Program-made: the position numbers and the translations under genes
Assembly: GCF_023701945.1 (NCBI RefSeq)
Contig: NZ_JABAEF010000001.1
Coordinates: 496,001-560,000, forward strand
Source of the DNA: Rhizobium sp. CG5
GTDB taxonomy: Bacteria; Pseudomonadota; Alphaproteobacteria; Rhizobiales; Rhizobiaceae
DNA length: 64,000 nucleotides
Direction of reading: 5' to 3'
Shown: positions 1 through 8,433 of the stretch, piece by piece
Position numbering within the stretch: the stretch's first letter is position 1
Layout of the letters: every line of letters starts with the position of its first letter
Notes under the pieces: model-generated
What the model saw: the letters and a program-made list of their open reading frames with translations, nothing else
What the model was told of the DNA's origin: nothing
Databases searched by the model: none

Positions 1-413
1 TCGACGGCCGCACCCTCGCGGATGCGATGGACGGTGAGCACTTCCGCCAGCATGTCGCGGACGCGGCGGCGCGGATTGAGCGAGGCGGAGGGATCCTGGA
101 AGATCATCTGCATCTTGCGGCGCACCGGTTTCAGGGCGACGGTGCCGGCGGTCGCGATGTCCTGCCCGTCGAAGGTGAGTTTCCCCGAGGTGATGTCGTA
201 GAGGCGGGTCAGGCAGCGTCCGAGCGTCGACTTGCCGCTGCCGGATTCACCGACGAGACCCAGTGTTTCTCTCGGATACACTTCCAGGTCTATGGCATCG
301 ACCGCATGCAGCACCCGACCGGAGCCGGGGAGCATGGTCTTGCCGACGGTGAAATTCTTGGTCAGCCCGCGGGCCTTCAGCAGCGGCGCATTTTGGGTGG
401 TTTCGGCGCTCAT
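1..413 (-). CDS. Dipeptide/oligopeptide ABC transporter ATPase, second subunit (C-terminus cut by window edge)
   Basis: This is the N-terminal ~137 residues of a DppF/OppF-like ATPase that would power peptide import at the cytoplasmic face of the membrane. The frame read on the minus strand from ATG at 413 stays open to base 1. Walker A GESGSGKS lies near residues 50-58 and the Q-loop FQDPSASLNPR near residues 105-115, a form typical of the OppF branch. The start overlaps the stop of the upstream ATPase gene (ATGA), so the two are probably translationally coupled. The signature motif, Walker B and C-terminal oligopeptide-transporter domain lie outside the window. Confidence 0.9.
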   Translation of the reverse strand, partial: MSAETTQNAPLLKARGLTKNFTVGKTMLPGSGRVLHAVDAIDLEVYPRETLGLVGESGSGKSTLGRCLTRLYDITSGKLTFDGQDIATAGTVALKPVRRKMQMIFQDPSASLNPRRRVRDMLAEVLTVHRIREGAAV

Positions 414-1435
414 GCGATCTCCTCCAGGGGAAGGGCGGATTGCCGAAGGGCGGGACGCTCGTCGTTGCCGATGACGCAGAGCACTGTCTGCTCACCGACT
501 TTCCGCAGCGGCGGGCGCTCACAGCAGGCGGGACGCGCGAAGCTGCAGCGCGGCGCGAAACCGCAGCCGTCGGAAATGGTTTCGGGCGTCGGCGGCATGC
601 CGGGGATCGACCGGAGCTTGGCCAGTCGCGGGCCGGTCAGCGGCGGGATCGAGGCCATCAGCCCCCAGGTATAGGGATGCATCGGCGCGGAGAACACGTC
701 CTCCGTACTGCCGCGCTCGACGATGCGTCCGGCATACATCACCGCCACCTGCTCGGCGACTTCCGCCACCACGCCCATGTCGTGGGTGATCAGGATGATG
801 GCGGAGCCGAAATCCTTGCGCAGCCGCAGAAGCAGGTCGAGCACCTGCGCCTGCACGGTCACGTCAAGCGCCGTGGTCGGCTCGTCGGCCACCAGTAGGG
901 CCGGATTGCAGGACAGCGCCATGGCGATCACGGCGCGCTGGCGCATGCCGCCGGACAATTGGTGCGGATAGCGGTCGACCGCTTCACCGGGATTGGAGAG
1001 GCCCACTTCGCCTAGCAATTCGACGGCGCGGCGGCGGGCGATGCGCGCGGAGAGATTCTCATGGGCGCGGATCTGCTCGGCGATCTGCCAGCCGATGGTA
1101 TAGACCGGGGTCAGCGCCGTCATCGGGTCCTGGGAAATCAACCCGATCTGCCGCCCACGGATCGCCCGCATCTGGCTTGCCGGCAGATCGAGAAGCGATT
1201 TGCCTCTGAACGACACGGCGCCGTCGACGCGGGTGGTCTTGGCGTCGTGCAGCCCCAGCAGCGACAGCAGTGTCACGGATTTGCCGGAACCGGATTCGCC
1301 GACGATGGAGAGGATCTCGCCCTCGTGGACGCGGAAGGACACGTCGCGCACGGCCGGCACGATGCCACAGTCGGTGGCAAACGACACCGACAGGCCGCTG
1401 ACGTCGAGGAGGATCTTTTTTTCGGTCTTGATCAT
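410..1435 (-). CDS. Dipeptide/oligopeptide ABC transporter ATPase, DppD/OppD type
   Basis: 341 residues, normal for DppD. Walker A GESGSGKS is near residues 46-53, signature LSGGMRQR near 159-166 and Walker [13 protein letters not shown] near 180-191. The C-terminus carries the oligopeptide-transporter extension with a GCGFAPRC cysteine segment, which in this family can hold an iron-sulfur site. It hydrolyses ATP for the permease pair encoded just upstream and pairs with the second ATPase that follows. It starts 3 bp after the DppB-like permease gene, within one minus-strand operon. The exact peptide class cannot be read from the sequence. Confidence 0.93.
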   Translation of the reverse strand: MIKTEKKILLDVSGLSVSFATDCGIVPAVRDVSFRVHEGEILSIVGESGSGKSVTLLSLLGLHDAKTTRVDGAVSFRGKSLLDLPASQMRAIRGRQIGLISQDPMTALTPVYTIGWQIAEQIRAHENLSARIARRRAVELLGEVGLSNPGEAVDRYPHQLSGGMRQRAVIAMALSCNPALLVADEPTTALDVTVQAQVLDLLLRLRKDFGSAIILITHDMGVVAEVAEQVAVMYAGRIVERGSTEDVFSAPMHPYTWGLMASIPPLTGPRLAKLRSIPGMPPTPETISDGCGFAPRCSFARPACCERPPLRKVGEQTVLCVIGNDERPALRQSALPLEEIA

Positions 1436-1438
1436 CGC

Positions 1439-2410
1439 TCAGTTCCCCCTGACGCGCGGGTCGATCAGCACATAGACCAGGTCGACCAGCGCATTGGCGA
1501 TGACGACGAAGAAGGAGGCATACATGACGGTGCCCAGAATCATCGGCAGGTCGAGGTTGAGCAGCGCCTGATAGGTGAGGCGGCCGACGCCGTTGAGGCC
1601 AAAGACCACTTCCGTCAGCAGTGCTGCGCCGCCGACCAGCACGCCGAAATCGAGCCCGAACATGGTCACGAAGGGAATGAGCGAGGTGCGCAGCGCATGG
1701 CGCAGCATGACGCGGGCCGGAGACAGGCCCTTGGCACGGGCGGTGCGGATGAAATCCTCCTGATAGGCTTCCACCAGATTGGCCCTCAGCACCCTGCCAT
1801 AGATGCCGATATAGAGGGCGGCGAGCGTGAACCACGGAATGACCAGCGTCTTGAACCAGCCGGCCGGGTCCTGCATCAGCGGCTTGTAGCCGAGCGCCGG
1901 CACCCAGGAAAACAGCCAGGTATCATGAAAGCGACTCTGGCTCATCAGGTTCATCATTTCGCCCAGCCAATAGACCGGCATGGAAACGCCGATCAGCGCC
2001 AGAGCCATCAGGCCGCGGTCGACCAGCGTATCGCGGGTCAGCGCCGCCAGCACGCCGACGAAAATGCCGCCGACGATCCACAGCACCGCCGCACCCGCGA
2101 CCAGCGACAGCGTGACGGGAGCGGCGGCGACCACGGCCGGCACGACGCGGTAGCCACGATTGACGAAGGAGGTGAGGTCCTGCGTCACGAAGAGCTTCGT
2201 CATCATCACCCCGTATTGCACCGGCAGCGGCCGGTCGAAGCCGAATTCGCGGCGGATGGTCTCGACGGTTTCCGGCGAGGCATTGCGGCCGGCCAGGCGG
2301 GCGGCCGGATCGGAGCCGGGCGTGGCGAAGAAGATCAGGAAGACAAGCGCGGAGATGCCGAACATGACGAAAAGCATCTGGCCGAGGCGCTGCAGGACGG
2401 CGAAGATCAT
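1439..2410 (-). CDS. Peptide ABC transporter permease, DppB type
   Basis: 323 residues with a first membrane segment at about residues 9-30, a long periplasmic stretch, then five further hydrophobic segments, as in DppB/OppB. The EAA loop reads as ARAKGLSPARVMLRHALR near residue 225, the contact site for the ATPase. An N-terminal GFDRPLPVQY motif is typical of the family. It forms the membrane channel with the DppC-like protein encoded 10 bp upstream. Confidence 0.92.
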   Translation of the reverse strand: MIFAVLQRLGQMLFVMFGISALVFLIFFATPGSDPAARLAGRNASPETVETIRREFGFDRPLPVQYGVMMTKLFVTQDLTSFVNRGYRVVPAVVAAAPVTLSLVAGAAVLWIVGGIFVGVLAALTRDTLVDRGLMALALIGVSMPVYWLGEMMNLMSQSRFHDTWLFSWVPALGYKPLMQDPAGWFKTLVIPWFTLAALYIGIYGRVLRANLVEAYQEDFIRTARAKGLSPARVMLRHALRTSLIPFVTMFGLDFGVLVGGAALLTEVVFGLNGVGRLTYQALLNLDLPMILGTVMYASFFVVIANALVDLVYVLIDPRVRGN

Positions 2411-2420
2411 GAACCTCTCC

Positions 2421-3488
2421 TCAAACCAGTTTGGTGCGCGGATCGAGCGCGTCGCGGAGGCTATCGCCCAGCACGTTCAGTGACAGCACGGTGAGCACGA
2501 TGGCGATGCCGGGCGCCAGCGCCACGATCGGCCGCGTATAGAGCAGGGTCTGGCCGTCCTGGATGATCGTGCCCCAGCTCGCATCCGGCGCCTGTACGCC
2601 GATCGACAGGAAGGACAACGAGGATTCGGTGATGATGTTGAGCCCCATCATCAGCGGCACGAAGACGATCAGCATGGTGGCGACATTGGGCAGGATATCG
2701 TGCAGCAGGATGCGCCAGGCGGGAATGCCAAGGCCGCGCGCCGCCAGCACGAATTCGCTTTCCCGGAGCGCCAGCACCCGGCCGCGCAGCGGGCGCGCCA
2801 CATAGGGCACGTAGATGATGCCGATGATGAAGATCGGCAGAGCCAGGCTGTCTGCACCGATCTCGATCGGCCCGATGACGATGCCGTTGGAGATCAGCAC
2901 GATCGACAGCGAGATGGCCAGCAGGTAGACGGGAAAGGCCCAGAGAATGTCGAGGATGCGCGACAGGATGTTGTCGACCCAGCCGCCGAAGAAACCGGCG
3001 GAAATGCCGACGATGGCGGCAAGACAGAGACAGATGAGGGTGGCCGATGCGGCGATGAACAGCGAGTTGCGGCCGCCATAAAGCAGGCGGGCGGCAACGT
3101 CGCGCCCCTGCGTGTCGGCGCCGAGTAGATATTGCGGGCTCCAGGTCGGGCCGATCGGCGTCACGCCGAGGCCAAGCCCTTCGGTTGAAGCCTGCATGAC
3201 CTTGACCCGCTTGCCGTCGATCATGATGCGGCCGCTGAGATTGGAGCGGAACGGGTCGCTCGCCGCAATGTGGCTGGCATAGAGGGGGGCTGCCAGCGTC
3301 GACAGCACGATCAGCAGCAGGACGGCCGCTGCGGCAAGCGTCACGCGGTCGCGCTGCAGGATGTGCCAGGCGCGCCCCCACGGGCCTCTCGACGGGCGGG
3401 AGGCGAGAGCCGGCGCCTCAAGGCTGGTGATCTGTAGAACGTCGGTCATCGCTTCCCCGATCGGCGTCATTGGGCTGGCTGGCGGCAC
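2421..3488 (-). CDS. Peptide ABC transporter permease, DppC type
   Basis: 355 residues if the first ATG is used. An internal ATG at 3449 preceded by GGGGAAG is an equally good start and would give 342 residues. The protein has an N-terminal OppC-like segment, one early membrane helix at about 40-60, and five membrane segments in the second half. The EAA loop is LAARGLGIPAWRILLHDILP. It pairs with the DppB-like permease. It follows the binding-protein gene after a 37-bp gap and belongs to the same operon. Confidence 0.9.
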   Translation of the reverse strand: MPPASPMTPIGEAMTDVLQITSLEAPALASRPSRGPWGRAWHILQRDRVTLAAAAVLLLIVLSTLAAPLYASHIAASDPFRSNLSGRIMIDGKRVKVMQASTEGLGLGVTPIGPTWSPQYLLGADTQGRDVAARLLYGGRNSLFIAASATLICLCLAAIVGISAGFFGGWVDNILSRILDILWAFPVYLLAISLSIVLISNGIVIGPIEIGADSLALPIFIIGIIYVPYVARPLRGRVLALRESEFVLAARGLGIPAWRILLHDILPNVATMLIVFVPLMMGLNIITESSLSFLSIGVQAPDASWGTIIQDGQTLLYTRPIVALAPGIAIVLTVLSLNVLGDSLRDALDPRTKLV

Positions 3489-3525
3489 AACTCTGCGCCG
3501 CCCGCCGGATTACGTCAGCCGCGGC

Positions 3526-5223
3526 TCACTTGACCCAGGACTGGGAGGTGATCCAGCGGTTCTGCTTGTTGAACAGGTAGTTGCCGAGCCGGGCCGAGGC
3601 GAAGTTGACGCTTTTCGGGGTGAAGAGCGGGGCCACCGGGGCCTGTTCCATGAAGCCCTTGTCGACCTCGGCCCATTTGGCATTGGCGGCTTCCGGATCG
3701 GTCAGCGCCAGGGTCATCGCCTCCTTCATCTTGGCGTCGAGATCCTTGTTGCAGTAGCCGGCGATGTTGATCGAGGCATCGGTGCCGGGCGTGAACGAGG
3801 CGCAGGACAACAGCACGTTCAGGAAGTTCGAGGCTGCGGGATAATCCATGTACCACTGCGTCACGCTGATCTGGACGTTGTTGCTGGTGTTCTGGATGTA
3901 GGTGAACTGGATGTTCGGCGAGATTGCCTTCATCGAGGCGTCGTAGCCGAGTTCGGAGAGTACGCTCTGGATATAGGTGCCGATGCCGCGCGAGGTGGCG
4001 TTGTCCTCAGCGATCACGGTGACCTTCTGGCCCTTGGTGCCGGACTCCTCGACCAGCTGCTTGGCCTTGTCCATGTCGGCACCGGCCCATTGCGGACCGG
4101 GCTCGGAACTATAGAGGCAATCGTCGACATGGCCGGGGAAGTCCGGCGGCAGGATCTGGCAGGTCGGCTGAGCGAGAACTTCGCCGCCGAACAGGCCGAC
4201 GAGCGCGTCGCGGTCGAGCGCGTAGTTGACGGCCTGGCGCACCTTGACGTTATCGAAGGGGGCCAGATTGGTGTTCATCGGCGCGTACCAGAAGGCGGCC
4301 AGCGGATCGAGATGGATCTGGCTTGCATATTTCGCGCCGATTTCCGGCAGGCGGTCGGCCGGCGGCGTGTCGTACATCCAGTCGATCTGGCCGTTGATGA
4401 CGGCATTGATCGTTGCCTCTTCGGTCAGGCCGAACTTGTAGACGATCTCGTCGACATACCCGTCCGGCTGGGCATCGACGCTCCATTCCTTGAAATGCGG
4501 ATTGCGCTTGATGACCAGCTGTTCGGTCGGGTTGTAGCTGTCGAAATAATAGGCGCCGGTGCCGGGGATCGGCGTGGTGCCGGCATCGGCGGTGGGTGCG
4601 TCGGCCGGCAGGATCGAGGCATGCGGGACGGCGAGCTTCGAGAAGATTTCCGAGTCCGGCGCGACAAGGTTGATCGTCACGGTGCCGGCGGCATCGTCGC
4701 CGACGACCCCGCCGTCGAGCGTGCAGCTGGCGGCGTCGGCGATGCATTTGTCGGCGCCGATGATGCCGTTGTAGAAGCTGCCCATGGTCGGGCCCTTGAC
4801 CTTGAAGATGCGCTGGAAGGAGGCGACGACGTCGGAGGGCGTCACGTCCTTGCCGTTCGAGAACTTGATGCCCTTGCGGATCTTGAAGACATAGGTCTTG
4901 CCGTCATTGGTCGGCTCGGGGATGGCCTCGGCAATCGACGGGACGATCTCGAAGCCGTCCGTGCCGCCGGCTTGGCGGAACTTGACGAGGCCGTCATAGG
5001 TCATCTGGTAGATCTGCCAGAACTGGGCGGTGTAATTGATCATCGGATCGATCGTGCCGGCGGCCGAAACGGCGGCAAGCGTCATGGTGCCGCCGCGATG
5101 CTTGGCCATCAGCTCGGCGCGGTCCTCGGCGTGGGAGACACCGGACAATGCCGTCTGGGCAAGCAGGGCGCCGGCGGCAAGCAGGCCGGCGCGGCGCACG
5201 ATAGGTTTCAAGTGTAGCGTCAT
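3526..5223 (-). CDS. Periplasmic peptide-binding protein, family 5 (DppA/OppA type)
   Basis: 565 residues, in the usual 500-570 range for SBP_bac_5. A Sec signal peptide (positively charged RR, then LLAAGALLAQTALSG, cleavage after SHA near residue 32) targets it to the periplasm. Family features include the segment GKTYVFKIRKGIKFSNGKD near 110-128. It captures the substrate for the downstream permeases. Its place directly after a proline-iminopeptidase-like gene suggests peptides or amino-acid amides as substrate, which is inference. A good ribosome site (GAGGGAA) precedes the ATG. Confidence 0.92.
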   Translation of the reverse strand: MTLHLKPIVRRAGLLAAGALLAQTALSGVSHAEDRAELMAKHRGGTMTLAAVSAAGTIDPMINYTAQFWQIYQMTYDGLVKFRQAGGTDGFEIVPSIAEAIPEPTNDGKTYVFKIRKGIKFSNGKDVTPSDVVASFQRIFKVKGPTMGSFYNGIIGADKCIADAASCTLDGGVVGDDAAGTVTINLVAPDSEIFSKLAVPHASILPADAPTADAGTTPIPGTGAYYFDSYNPTEQLVIKRNPHFKEWSVDAQPDGYVDEIVYKFGLTEEATINAVINGQIDWMYDTPPADRLPEIGAKYASQIHLDPLAAFWYAPMNTNLAPFDNVKVRQAVNYALDRDALVGLFGGEVLAQPTCQILPPDFPGHVDDCLYSSEPGPQWAGADMDKAKQLVEESGTKGQKVTVIAEDNATSRGIGTYIQSVLSELGYDASMKAISPNIQFTYIQNTSNNVQISVTQWYMDYPAASNFLNVLLSCASFTPGTDASINIAGYCNKDLDAKMKEAMTLALTDPEAANAKWAEVDKGFMEQAPVAPLFTPKSVNFASARLGNYLFNKQNRWITSQSWVK

Positions 5224-5298
5224 GATTTGTTTCCCTCTGGTTTTTTTCGTGGTTGTAGGTCGCGCCCTTGGCTGGACGGCTTGTTCTTGTGGAATGGG

Positions 5299-6192
5299 TC
5301 AGGGCGCCTTGGCGTCAAGGAACCCGGCGACTTCCGCCATGCAGGCGTCGCGTTCCTCGACATGCGGCATGTGGCTCGATTGCTCGAAGATGCGCCAGCG
5401 CACGTCCGGGATCTCGTCGGCATAGGGCTGCACGCAGGCCTCCGTGGCCTCGTCGTAGCGGCCGGAGATCAGCAGCGTCGGGACGGTGATGGTGGAGAGG
5501 CGGCCGACGATCGACCAGTCCTTCATCGTGCCGATGACGTGGAACTCGTTCGGGCCGTTCATGGTGTAATAGACGGTCGGGTCTGTGGCGATCGCGTCGA
5601 AGGTGCGCTGGACCTCGGGCGGCATCGGCACGATGCGGCAGACATGCCGCTGGTTGAAGACATCGGTCGCCGCCATGTATTGCGCGCTGTCGGTGGTGCC
5701 GGCCTGTTCGTGGGCGAGCAATGTCGCCTGCACGTCCGCGGGCAGGGCGTCGCGCAGCCGGTTGGCTTCCGAGATCCAGGTCTTCATCGCCGCCGGAGAA
5801 TTGGCGATGATCAGCGCTGTGAGACCTGCGGGATCTTCCACGGCAAACTCGGCCGCCAGCATGCCGCCCCAGGACTGGCCGAGCAGGCAATAGCCGCCGC
5901 GGATGCCGAGATGGTCGATCAGGTTGTGCAGTTCGCAACGGAAGAAGGCGACGGTCCAGAAGTCGCCGCCCTTGTCCGGCAGGTGGGTCGATTTGCCATT
6001 GCCGACCTGGTCGTAGTGGATCACCGCCCGGCCGGTCGCGGCGATGTCCTTGAAGCTGTCGACATAATCATGGGTGCAGCCCGGGCCGCCATGGGCGACG
6101 ATGAGCGGCGGCTTGCCGGAGGCCAGATCTCCGGTGATCCGGTACCATGTCCTGTACTCCCCATAGGGGGCAAAGCCTTCAGTGATGGACAC
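5299..6192 (-). CDS. Proline-iminopeptidase-like alpha/beta hydrolase (S33)
   Basis: 297 residues. The oxyanion-hole motif HGGPG is at 34-38 and the nucleophile elbow GQSWGG has Ser107. Candidate acid and base residues lie in SGRYDEAT and EQSSHMPH near the C-terminus. Family members release N-terminal proline from peptides or hydrolyse L-amino-acid amides, and the two activities cannot be told apart from sequence alone. No signal peptide is visible, so it should act in the cytoplasm on imported substrate. It lies between the amiR-like regulator gene and the peptide-binding protein gene. An AmiC/AmiR-type regulator pair beside it favours an amide-like inducer. Confidence 0.85.
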   Translation of the reverse strand: MSITEGFAPYGEYRTWYRITGDLASGKPPLIVAHGGPGCTHDYVDSFKDIAATGRAVIHYDQVGNGKSTHLPDKGGDFWTVAFFRCELHNLIDHLGIRGGYCLLGQSWGGMLAAEFAVEDPAGLTALIIANSPAAMKTWISEANRLRDALPADVQATLLAHEQAGTTDSAQYMAATDVFNQRHVCRIVPMPPEVQRTFDAIATDPTVYYTMNGPNEFHVIGTMKDWSIVGRLSTITVPTLLISGRYDEATEACVQPYADEIPDVRWRIFEQSSHMPHVEERDACMAEVAGFLDAKAP

Positions 6193-6223
6193 GCGTCATG
6201 CTCCTTTTCTGTTTCAATCTCTG

Positions 6224-6814
6224 TCAGGCGCCGCTTTTGGTACGGCGATCGTCGCGGCAGATGGCTTCCGCCGTCTCCTCGATGGTCATGCCCCAGTCCA
6301 TGGCGATCTTGCGCAGCCGTTTCCAGGCGCCGGCCTCGTCGAGCCCCTCCTGCTGCAGGAGCTTGAGGATCGCGCGAACGACGATCGGTCGCTGGCGCAA
6401 CCGGTCTTCGAGCGCCCGGATGTCGTCGGCCTGGCTGCGGGTGATCTGGTAGGCATGAGCGGCGATCAGCAGGGCGCTGTAGGCGCCGGTCGAGCCGATC
6501 GGTTTCAGCAGATGGGCGTTGGAGCCCTGGGCAAGCGCCCATTCGATGCGGCCGGGCGCCTCCGAACCGATCAGGGCGATCATCGGCATGGGCGCAAAGC
6601 CGCGCGGCCAGGGAAACTGGCCGTCATGGCCCATGTCCGCATCGAAAAACACGACGTCGCACGAGGCGTCGGCGCCGTCGATCTGCGGCCAGACGGTGCT
6701 GACGCGGATATGCAGCAGTTCCAGCTGGCGCTTCAGGGCATCCACGGAAGGATGTTCCCGGTGCAGGATGACGGCATGCCAGGTGGCAAGCGGAAGGCGC
6801 TGGGCGCGGCTCAT
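6224..6814 (-). CDS. amiR: AmiR-like ANTAR-domain antiterminator
   Basis: 196 residues. The N-terminal ~125 residues look like a degenerate receiver domain. A coiled-coil linker around 130-150 leads to a C-terminal ANTAR helical bundle (about 150-190, ending WGMTIEETAEAI). ANTAR proteins bind nascent RNA and prevent termination in leaders. In Pseudomonas, AmiR is held inactive by the amide sensor AmiC. Here it overlaps the amiC-like gene by 4 bp (ATGA), the same arrangement. A strong terminator lies in the operon leader (8119-8163) and is the obvious candidate target. Confidence 0.85.
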   Translation of the reverse strand: MSRAQRLPLATWHAVILHREHPSVDALKRQLELLHIRVSTVWPQIDGADASCDVVFFDADMGHDGQFPWPRGFAPMPMIALIGSEAPGRIEWALAQGSNAHLLKPIGSTGAYSALLIAAHAYQITRSQADDIRALEDRLRQRPIVVRAILKLLQQEGLDEAGAWKRLRKIAMDWGMTIEETAEAICRDDRRTKSGA

Positions 6815-7995
6815 TTGATCACCTTCAGCATAGAACCGGCCAGAGGTGCTGCGGGATCCGCGTCCGCTCCGCCGCCGCCGAGCGGTCGGCCGAGCGAGCG
6901 CACCAGATAGGGATCGGCAGCCACCGGCGCCGGTGCACTGTGGAAGATGTCGAATTCACCATCGCTGTTGGACAGCGCCAGATGGGGGCGCAGCGCCGCG
7001 TGATGGGTGCGGGGGTCCACGGTGATCGGCCCGAGCGGTGTCTCGAACAGCCGTGACGTGACGATCCGCCGGATTGCCTCTGGCGCGTCGGTCGCCGCAT
7101 CCTCGATCGCCCGGGCAAGGATCGAGACGCTCATATAGGCGGCAACGAAGGAGGTGGTCAGCCGCCGGTCGCTGCCGTGGCGAAGCGCCATGCGCGCCTT
7201 GAAATCGCGGTTTTCGGCGCTGTCCAGCCGGTTGAAATAGGGCGCGGCCGACATATGCCCGGACCGGGCGGACGGTGTCAGACCTTCCAACTCGGTTTCC
7301 GACAGGTTGCAGGCCACCACCGGCGGCGCGTCGGGCGTAACTCTGCGCAGGCTATCATAGGCAGCGAGGAAGGCCGTTACCGACTCTCCGACCAGGTTGC
7401 TGAGGATGAAATCGGGCCGCTTCTGGGCAATTTCCGCGATCAGGTGGTCGACCTCCGTGGAGCCCAAGGGAACGAACCGCTCCGACACTACCTGGCCGCC
7501 GGCACCCTCGGTGATCTCGCGGGCGATGCGGCTGATCTCCCAGCCCCAGATGTAGTTGGAGCCGACGATGAAGGGGCGGCGCCCGTAGCGGGGCAGCACA
7601 TGATCGAACAGCGGCAGCAGGTGCTGGTTGGGACAGGCACCGAGATAGATGGCGCTGTCGCTCGCCTCGTAGCCCTCGTAGGGAAAGGCATACCAGAGAA
7701 GCGCACCATGGCGCTCGATCGCCGGCAGCACGTCCTTGCGGCTCCAGGAGGTGATGGTGCCGATCACATGGCGGCAGCCGTGCTGGCGGATCGCCGCCTC
7801 GCACAGAAGCGCATAGCGTTCCGCCCGACCGGCCGGATCGTCGATCTTCGGTTCGATGCGGAAGGAGAAGCGGGTATCGGCATTGACTTCGGATATGGCG
7901 GCCATGGCGCCGGCGACGGCGTCCCGGCCGAGCGAGGCATAGGCCCCGGTCGTCGAATAGAGGATGGACACCGGCACCGTCTCGCGCTTCATCAC
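6811..7995 (-). CDS. amiC: AmiC-like ligand sensor (periplasmic-binding-protein fold, cytoplasmic)
   Basis: 394 residues of the Leu/Ile/Val-binding-protein type (Peripla_BP_5/6). It starts VSILYSTTGAYASLGRDAVAG and has no signal peptide, so it is probably a cytoplasmic sensor, as AmiC is. It has the CxHVIGTITSWSRKDVLP-like hinge typical of the AmiC/UrtA/FmdD branch. In the family it binds small amides and controls AmiR by direct contact. It is the first gene of the operon that continues through the hydrolase and peptide transporter to the left edge. The true ligand here may be an amino-acid amide or small peptide (inference). Confidence 0.85.
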   Translation of the reverse strand: MMKRETVPVSILYSTTGAYASLGRDAVAGAMAAISEVNADTRFSFRIEPKIDDPAGRAERYALLCEAAIRQHGCRHVIGTITSWSRKDVLPAIERHGALLWYAFPYEGYEASDSAIYLGACPNQHLLPLFDHVLPRYGRRPFIVGSNYIWGWEISRIAREITEGAGGQVVSERFVPLGSTEVDHLIAEIAQKRPDFILSNLVGESVTAFLAAYDSLRRVTPDAPPVVACNLSETELEGLTPSARSGHMSAAPYFNRLDSAENRDFKARMALRHGSDRRLTTSFVAAYMSVSILARAIEDAATDAPEAIRRIVTSRLFETPLGPITVDPRTHHAALRPHLALSNSDGEFDIFHSAPAPVAADPYLVRSLGRPLGGGGADADPAAPLAGSMLKVIK

Positions 7996-8118
7996 GCGTG
8001 CCCCCGATGCTGCGACTTTTCATGTCCCTTTGCATTCATGATCATATCCCCAAGGCTTCATTGCCCGGTTCCATTCCCGCTTGGCGCCCCGAAACACCTG
8101 TTCGTCATGGTTCGGAAC

Positions 8119-8163
8119 AAAAAAAGCCCCGCACCGCGGCTCTCGCGGTATCGGGGCTCTTTT
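8119..8163 (-). terminator. Intrinsic terminator in the leader of the amiC operon (candidate antitermination target)
   Basis: Read on the minus strand, GAGCCCCG pairs with a GC-rich CGGGGC(T) arm and is followed by seven T. An inner hairpin ACCGCG/CGCGGT with loop AGAGC sits inside. It lies about 125 bp before the amiC-like start and about 45 bp after a candidate promoter, so transcription must read through it to reach any gene of the operon. That position matches leaders controlled by ANTAR proteins. It could also act on the plus strand (TCTTTT on the opposite side), but no plus-strand gene ends here. Confidence 0.75.
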
Positions 8164-8169
8164 GCCGTT

Positions 8170-8182
8170 GGCAGCTTCTGCC
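8170..8182 (-). other. Small hairpin upstream of the leader terminator
   Basis: GGCAG-AAG-CTGCC on the minus strand forms a five-pair hairpin just ahead of the terminator stem. ANTAR-responsive leaders usually carry two adjacent hairpins, the second overlapping the terminator. The arrangement is similar, but the loop here is three bases rather than the typical six, so the match is only partial. Confidence 0.35.
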
Positions 8183-8213
8183 GTTTTCAAAGGTGAAGCT
8201 AGTTTATGGCTGC

Positions 8214-8241
8214 ATTATAGTCAATTGGTTTGTCTGCCCAA
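8214..8241 (-). promoter_or_regulatory. Candidate sigma-70 promoter of the amiC-amiR-dpp operon
   Basis: On the minus strand a perfect TATAAT lies at 8219-8214. TTGGGC is 16 bases upstream (or TTTGGG at 17). Transcription from here would start near 8207 and give a leader of about 210 bases that contains the terminator at 8119-8163. The -10 is strong and the -35 weak. Confidence 0.6.
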
Positions 8242-8401
8242 ATATTGACCATGCGGAATATTGGACAAGTCTGTCGCGCTCGACGTCTTGATGTTCGGCT
8301 GATGTGCCTTCGTCAGTCGGGCCTCGGTCCATGAGCGCAGCCCCGGCCCTAGCTGCGGGATGTCCTCAAGAGCTTTCCTTCATCGACAAATCGTGCTTAT
8401 A

Positions 8402-8417
8402 TTGAATGAACGTTCAG
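8402..8417. promoter_or_regulatory. TetR-type operator copy 1 (oxygenase promoter)
   Basis: TTGAATGAACGTTCAG contains the perfect palindrome TGAACGTTCA. It overlaps a possible -10 (TATATT at 8396-8401) and lies 17 bp before the Rieske oxygenase start. Nearly identical sites occur at 14388 and 22148, including flanking bases (ATA before, CAA after). The shape matches operators of BetI-like TetR regulators, and a BetI-like gene lies at 22383. Confidence 0.75.
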
Positions 8418-8433
8418 CAAATAAGAGGGCGCC

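Noticed and set aside
1061..2494. Plus-strand ORF of 477 codons
   Set aside because: Antisense to the DppD/DppB-like genes; product is His-, Asp- and Gln-rich without any fold signal, typical of GC-rich shadow frames.
3361..5217. Plus-strand ORF of 618 codons
   Set aside because: Antisense to the DppC-like permease and the peptide-binding protein; low-complexity product, no motif.
8119..8182. Canonical ANTAR target RNA with two hexanucleotide loops
   Set aside because: Two hairpins exist, but their loops are three and five bases and do not fit the six-base A1/G4 pattern, so only the terminator and arrangement are claimed.
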